Assembly (NCBI GenBank): GCA_017630975.1
Contig: JAGBUF010000124.1
Location: 1-9,758, forward strand
Length of the DNA stretch: 9,758 nucleotides
Direction: 5' to 3'
Origin: Paraprevotella sp.
Lineage (GTDB): Bacteria; Bacteroidota; Bacteroidia; Bacteroidales; Bacteroidaceae
Shown: in pieces, positions 6,485 to 9,758 of the stretch
How the letters are laid out: each line of letters starts with the position of its first letter
Position numbering within the stretch: the stretch's first letter is position 1
Translations under genes and position numbers: made by a program
Notes under the pieces: generated by a model
What the model saw: only the letters and a program-made list of their open reading frames with translations
Told to the model about the DNA's origin: nothing
Databases searched by the model: none

Positions 6485-7081
6485 ATGAAAGTAGCCATCG
6501 TAAAATATAATGCCGGAAACATCTGCTCTGTAATCAATGCCTTACAACGATTAGGTATCCATCCGATTTACACTGACAATGCAGAGGAGTTGATGAGTGC
6601 AGATCGTGTGCTTTTTCCGGGACAAGGTGAGGCCGGTAGCACAATGGCATATTTACGGGCAAAACAATTGGATGAAGTCATCCTTCATCTGAAACAACCG
6701 GTATTGGGTATCTGCATCGGTCAACAGTTGATGTGTCGACATTCAGAAGAGAGTAACACCGACTGCTTGGGTATATTTGATGTAGATGTCTTGAAATTCT
6801 CTCCTAAACGTCATGTAGAAAAGGTTCCGCACATGGGTTGGAACACACTGTCCGAACTCAAAAGTGATTTGTTCAAAGGATTTACTGATAATGAATTCGT
6901 TTATTTCGTACATAGTTTTTATGTACCGGTCAATCCTCACACCATTGCTACCACAGATTATATCACTCCATTCAGTGCTGCCATGCAAAAAGATAATTTC
7001 TATGCTACACAATTCCATCCGGAAAAGAGTGGTGATGCTGGCGAACGAATATTACAGAACTTCTTGGATTTGAAAATATGA
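6485..7081 (+). CDS. hisH: Imidazole glycerol phosphate synthase, glutamine amidotransferase subunit
   Basis: HisH hydrolyses glutamine and channels ammonia to HisF, which converts PRFAR to imidazole glycerol phosphate and AICAR. The 198-residue product is a complete class I amidotransferase. The nucleophile Cys77 lies in LGICIGQQLM (74-83), and His178 and Glu180 in QFHPEKS (176-182) complete the triad. FPGQGEAGSTM at 44-54 is the oxyanion-loop region. VPHMGWN at 114-120 and YFVHSFY at 140-146 are HisH-specific. ATG 6485 follows the purine tract GAGAAAAAGAAAAAG. A TTG at 6452 lies inside the -7 box and is not a credible start. The gene ends in a 4-base ATGA overlap with hisA, indicating translational coupling. 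Confidence 0.96.
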   Translation: MKVAIVKYNAGNICSVINALQRLGIHPIYTDNAEELMSADRVLFPGQGEAGSTMAYLRAKQLDEVILHLKQPVLGICIGQQLMCRHSEESNTDCLGIFDVDVLKFSPKRHVEKVPHMGWNTLSELKSDLFKGFTDNEFVYFVHSFYVPVNPHTIATTDYITPFSAAMQKDNFYATQFHPEKSGDAGERILQNFLDLKI

Positions 7082-7809
7082 TAGAATTAGTCCCTGCCAT
7101 TGATTTGATTGACGGAAAATGTGTGCGTTTGACCAAGGGGGATTATTCCACACAGAAGATTTACAATGAGGACCCTGTTGCCGTAGCAAAAGAATTCGAA
7201 CAATTTGGCATCAAAAGATTGCACGTTGTAGACTTGGACGGCGCACGTTCAAAACATGTCGTCAACCATAAAACTTTGGAGCGCATTGCAACCGCTACCA
7301 ATCTCATCATTGATTTTGGTGGAGGCATCAAGACCGACGAAGACATCCGTATCGCCTTTGACAATGGGGCTTCCATCATAACAGTAGGCAGTATTGCCGT
7401 TACTGCCCCTGAACTTTTCATGAAATGGGTTTCCGATTTCGGCGCAGAACACATCATTCTCGGAGCAGATGTCAGAGACGGATGGGTATCTATCAATGGT
7501 TGGAAAGAAGACAGCAAAGAGGAACTGATACCATTTCTACACCAATATATCGACCAAGGAGTAAAACACGTACTTTGTACAGAAATCAGTAAGGACGGCA
7601 TGCTACAAGGGCCGGCTACTCCGCTCTACAAAAGCATCATGAACGAATTTCCAAATTGTAGTCTGATAGCCAGTGGAGGGGTAAGTTGCATGCAAGATAT
7701 AGCCGAACTGAACAATGCAGGAATTCCTGCTGTAGTGTTCGGGAAAGCGATATACGAAGGGAAAATATTGTTGAACGAGCTCGCAACATGGGCTGAAAAC
7801 CAGGAATAG
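7078..7809 (+). CDS. hisA: Phosphoribosylformimino-5-aminoimidazole carboxamide ribotide isomerase
   Basis: HisA carries out the Amadori rearrangement of ProFAR to PRFAR, the step just before HisH/HisF. The 243-residue (beta-alpha)8 barrel matches the family length. Catalytic Asp9 is in [15 protein letters not shown] (4-18), and Asp131 is in LGADVRDG (128-135), the pair equivalent to E. coli D7 and D129. Phosphate-binding glycines are at DFGGGIK (79-85), VGS (103-105) and IASGGVS (197-203). [12 protein letters not shown] at 168-179 is the conserved loop before the C-terminal phosphate site. It starts within the hisH stop and stops 2 bases before hisF, in the middle of a tight operon. Confidence 0.97.
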   Translation: MIELVPAIDLIDGKCVRLTKGDYSTQKIYNEDPVAVAKEFEQFGIKRLHVVDLDGARSKHVVNHKTLERIATATNLIIDFGGGIKTDEDIRIAFDNGASIITVGSIAVTAPELFMKWVSDFGAEHIILGADVRDGWVSINGWKEDSKEELIPFLHQYIDQGVKHVLCTEISKDGMLQGPATPLYKSIMNEFPNCSLIASGGVSCMQDIAELNNAGIPAVVFGKAIYEGKILLNELATWAENQE

Positions 7810-7811
7810 AT

Positions 7812-8570
7812 ATGGCTTTGGCAAAACGCATCATACCATGCCTTGACGTCAAGAACGGACAGACGGTTAAAGGCACCAATTTCGTCAATCTGCGACAGGC
7901 TGGCGACCCGGTTGAACTGGGGAAAGTCTATAGTCAACAAGGGGCAGACGAATTGGTGTACTTGGATATTACTGCCAGTCATGAAGGAAGAAAGACTTTC
8001 ACAGAAATGGTAGAGCGTGTGGCAGCAGAAATTTCCATCCCGTTCACTGTGGGTGGCGGCATCAACGAATTATCGGATGTGGAAAGATTATTGAATGCCG
8101 GAGCAGATAAGGTGAGTATCAACTCTGCTGCTTTAAGAAGACCACAACTGATTAACGAAATTACCGCACATTTCGGTTCACAAGTATGCGTTGTGGCAAT
8201 TGATGCCAAAGAAACAGAAAATGGTTGGATGTGCTATCTGAATGGAGGTCGTATCGCAACAGACCGCAATCTTTTTGATTGGGCAAAAGAAGCATGTGAC
8301 AGAGGTGCCGGTGAAATTCTTTTCACCTCAATGAATCACGACGGAGTGAAAAATGGATATGCCAACGAGGCTTTGGCTCGCTTATCTGATGAACTGACCA
8401 TACCCATCATTGCATCCGGAGGTGCCGGTAAGAGAGAGCATTTCAGAGATACATTCTTGGAAGGAAAAAGCGATGCTGCATTGGCCGCCAGTGTTTTCCA
8501 TTTCGGGGAAATCCCCATTCCCGAACTCAAAAAATGGTTGAAAGAGGAAGGTATTAACGTAAGATTATAA
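7812..8570 (+). CDS. hisF: Imidazole glycerol phosphate synthase, cyclase subunit
   Basis: HisF is the cyclase/lyase partner of HisH. It uses the ammonia to close the imidazole ring, yielding imidazole glycerol phosphate and releasing AICAR to purine synthesis. The 252-residue barrel is full length. The N-terminus [19 protein letters not shown] (3-21) carries catalytic Asp12, and VVAIDAKE (127-134) carries Asp131. VYLDITAS is at 49-56, VGGGI at 80-84, and the family loop [12 protein letters not shown] at 172-183. Phosphate is bound by IASGGAGK (200-207). AASVFHFGE at 225-233 is the usual C-terminal signature. It starts 2 bases after hisA and is followed by hisIE after 18 bases. Confidence 0.97.
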   Translation: MALAKRIIPCLDVKNGQTVKGTNFVNLRQAGDPVELGKVYSQQGADELVYLDITASHEGRKTFTEMVERVAAEISIPFTVGGGINELSDVERLLNAGADKVSINSAALRRPQLINEITAHFGSQVCVVAIDAKETENGWMCYLNGGRIATDRNLFDWAKEACDRGAGEILFTSMNHDGVKNGYANEALARLSDELTIPIIASGGAGKREHFRDTFLEGKSDAALAASVFHFGEIPIPELKKWLKEEGINVRL

Positions 8571-8588
8571 AGACAAACACACATAAAT

Positions 8589-9203
8589 ATGACTATTGAT
8601 TTCAATAAAATGAACGGACTGGTTCCTGCCATCATACAAGATGCCGATACTCAAAAAGTTCTGATGTTGGGTTACATGAATGAGGAAGCTTACGAAAAGA
8701 CCGTAGAGACGGGTAAGGTGACCTTTTTCAGTCGTACGAAAAACAGACTATGGACAAAAGGTGAAAGTAGCGGTAACTTTTTGGAAGTGATGTCCATTAA
8801 GAATGACTGTGACAATGATACATTGCTCATACAAGTCCACCCCACCGGACCTGTCTGCCACACAGGCACAGATACTTGTTGGGGGGAGAAGAACGAGAGC
8901 AACCCGCTCACTTTTTTGAGTGAACTACAAGACTTCATAGAAAAAAGACATGAAGAGATGCCGGAAGGCTCATATACAACCAGTCTTTTCAAGGACGGTC
9001 TCAACCGCATGGCTCAAAAAGTAGGTGAAGAGGCTTTGGAGGCTGTTATTGAAGCTGTAAACGGTACAAACGACCGCCTGATTTACGAAGGATCGGACAT
9101 GCTGTACCACCTCATCGTTCTGCTTACAGCCAAAGGGCTACGTATAGAACAAATGGTGAACGAATTGAAAGAACGCCACCAACCCAATTGGAAGAAACAT
9201 TAA
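8589..9203 (+). CDS. hisIE: Bifunctional phosphoribosyl-AMP cyclohydrolase / phosphoribosyl-ATP pyrophosphatase
   Basis: A fused enzyme for the second and third histidine steps: the C-terminal HisE part removes pyrophosphate from PR-ATP, and the N-terminal HisI part opens the adenine ring of PR-AMP. At 204 residues it is normal for bacterial HisIE. The HisI domain (about 1-105) shows LMLGYMN (25-31), [18 protein letters not shown] (46-63), the metal-binding DCDNDTLL (73-80) and the zinc-ligand Cys motif [12 protein letters not shown] (87-98). The HisE domain (about 108-204) shows KVGEEALE (144-151) and [12 protein letters not shown] (168-179), an all-alpha MazG-like fold with acidic metal ligands. 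The 18-base gap after hisF is the longest inside the operon. The next gene, ftsE, follows after 22 bases without a visible terminator. Confidence 0.97.
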   Translation: MTIDFNKMNGLVPAIIQDADTQKVLMLGYMNEEAYEKTVETGKVTFFSRTKNRLWTKGESSGNFLEVMSIKNDCDNDTLLIQVHPTGPVCHTGTDTCWGEKNESNPLTFLSELQDFIEKRHEEMPEGSYTTSLFKDGLNRMAQKVGEEALEAVIEAVNGTNDRLIYEGSDMLYHLIVLLTAKGLRIEQMVNELKERHQPNWKKH

Positions 9204-9225
9204 TCACATATATCATTTCAAACGT

Positions 9226-9758
9226 ATGCGCATTGATTATCAACACGTGGATATAGCCATTGACGAACATGTCATATTAAAGGATGTGAACTTTCAAGCC
9301 GGTGACGGGGAATTCATATACCTGATAGGCAAAGTCGGAACAGGTAAAAGTTCATTGCTCAAATCCTTTTACGGAGAGTTGGACGTACACACCGGCAACG
9401 CCAATGTGTTGGGATTTGAAATGACAGAAATTGAACGAAACGAAATTCCTGACCTACGCAAAAAAATAGGTATGGTCTTTCAAAACTTCCAACTGTTGAC
9501 TGACAGGAACGTACATGACAACCTTGATTTTGTGTTGCGTGCTACCGGGTGGAACAATAAGATTGAACGGGAACAACGCATCCGCGAGGTGTTGGAGGAA
9601 GTTGGACTCCCAGAAAAAGGTAAGAAGATGCCATACGAACTGTCGGGCGGAGAACAACAATGTATCTGTATCGCTCGCGCCATCTTGAACAAACCTGCCA
9701 TCATCCTTGCAGATGAAGCAACGGGAAATTTAGATAAGGAAAACAGTAGAAAAGCGAC
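9226..9758 (+). CDS. ftsE: Cell division ATP-binding protein FtsE (partial, C-terminus off the right edge)
   Basis: FtsE is the ABC ATPase that pairs with the membrane protein FtsX to control peptidoglycan hydrolysis at the division septum. Here 177 codons of roughly 220 expected are present. Walker A is GKVGTGKSS at residues 35-43, and the Q-loop is VFQNFQLLTDRNV (84-96), with the LLTDRNV wording characteristic of FtsE. VLRATGW is at 103-109, signature LSGGEQQ at 139-145 and Walker B IILADEATGNLD at 159-170, with catalytic Glu164 intact. Two positions differ from the usual pattern: Cys146 follows LSGGEQQ where Arg is normal, and Ala165 replaces the Pro of DEPT. ATG 9226 aligns with the family N-terminus; it is 22 bases after hisIE, so read-through transcription is likely. 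ftsX is not in the window. Confidence 0.9.
   Translation, partial: MRIDYQHVDIAIDEHVILKDVNFQAGDGEFIYLIGKVGTGKSSLLKSFYGELDVHTGNANVLGFEMTEIERNEIPDLRKKIGMVFQNFQLLTDRNVHDNLDFVLRATGWNNKIEREQRIREVLEEVGLPEKGKKMPYELSGGEQQCICIARAILNKPAIILADEATGNLDKENSRKA

Noticed and set aside
7161..7601. 146-codon minus-strand open frame inside hisA
   Set aside because: It is antisense to a well-conserved hisA; the Ser/Thr-rich product looks like a shadow of the real frame. The same applies to the other antisense frames in hisF and hisIE.
1..9758. CRISPR array, insertion sequence, phage genes, tRNA or other mobile features
   Set aside because: No spaced repeat series, transposase or integrase motifs, terminal inverted repeats or tRNA-like folds were seen; gene content is ordinary chromosomal.

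Overview
The window looks like a chromosomal segment from a member of the Bacteroidales (Bacteroides/Prevotella-like). Three things point there: low-to-moderate GC, several exact copies of the Bacteroidetes-type -7 promoter box TAnnTTTG upstream of operons, and gene families typical of that phylum (DUF4421, DUF4286, a SCGC-containing DUF1573 protein, fused hisIE, a Bacteroidetes-style FtsE). No mobile element, phage gene, CRISPR array, tRNA or rRNA is visible. Coding density is high and most neighbours are a few bases apart or overlapping.

Layout. 1-530 (minus): 5' part of an unidentified multi-pass membrane protein, cut by the left edge. 531-647: divergent promoter region with an A/T inverted repeat. 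648-3345 (plus): a tight three-gene unit, Gfo/Idh/MocA oxidoreductase, DUF4421 envelope protein, and a uracil-DNA-glycosylase-superfamily protein. 3359-3802 (minus): secreted DUF1573 protein, convergent with the glycosylase gene. 3803-3935: second divergent promoter region, with an 11-bp direct repeat. 3936-6369 (plus): DUF4286 gene broken by an in-frame TAA, ruvC, and a ModF/PhrA-like double ABC ATPase. 6485-9203 (plus): hisH, hisA, hisF, hisIE. 9226-end: ftsE, cut by the right edge.

How the genes work together. HisIE carries out the hydrolysis steps on phosphoribosyl-ATP and phosphoribosyl-AMP. HisA isomerises ProFAR to PRFAR. HisH and HisF form the glutamine-dependent synthase giving imidazole glycerol phosphate and AICAR. 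The remaining his genes (hisG, D, C, B) are not in this window and must lie elsewhere if the pathway is complete. RuvC resolves Holliday junctions. The other units have no obvious shared pathway.

Most of the window is ordinary core genome, and I see no convincing undescribed system. The points most worth checking are the in-frame stop in the otherwise intact DUF4286 gene upstream of ruvC, the degenerate first ATPase site of the ModF-like protein, two unusual residues in FtsE, the coupling of an envelope protein gene to a DNA glycosylase gene, and small repeat elements in the two divergent promoter regions.
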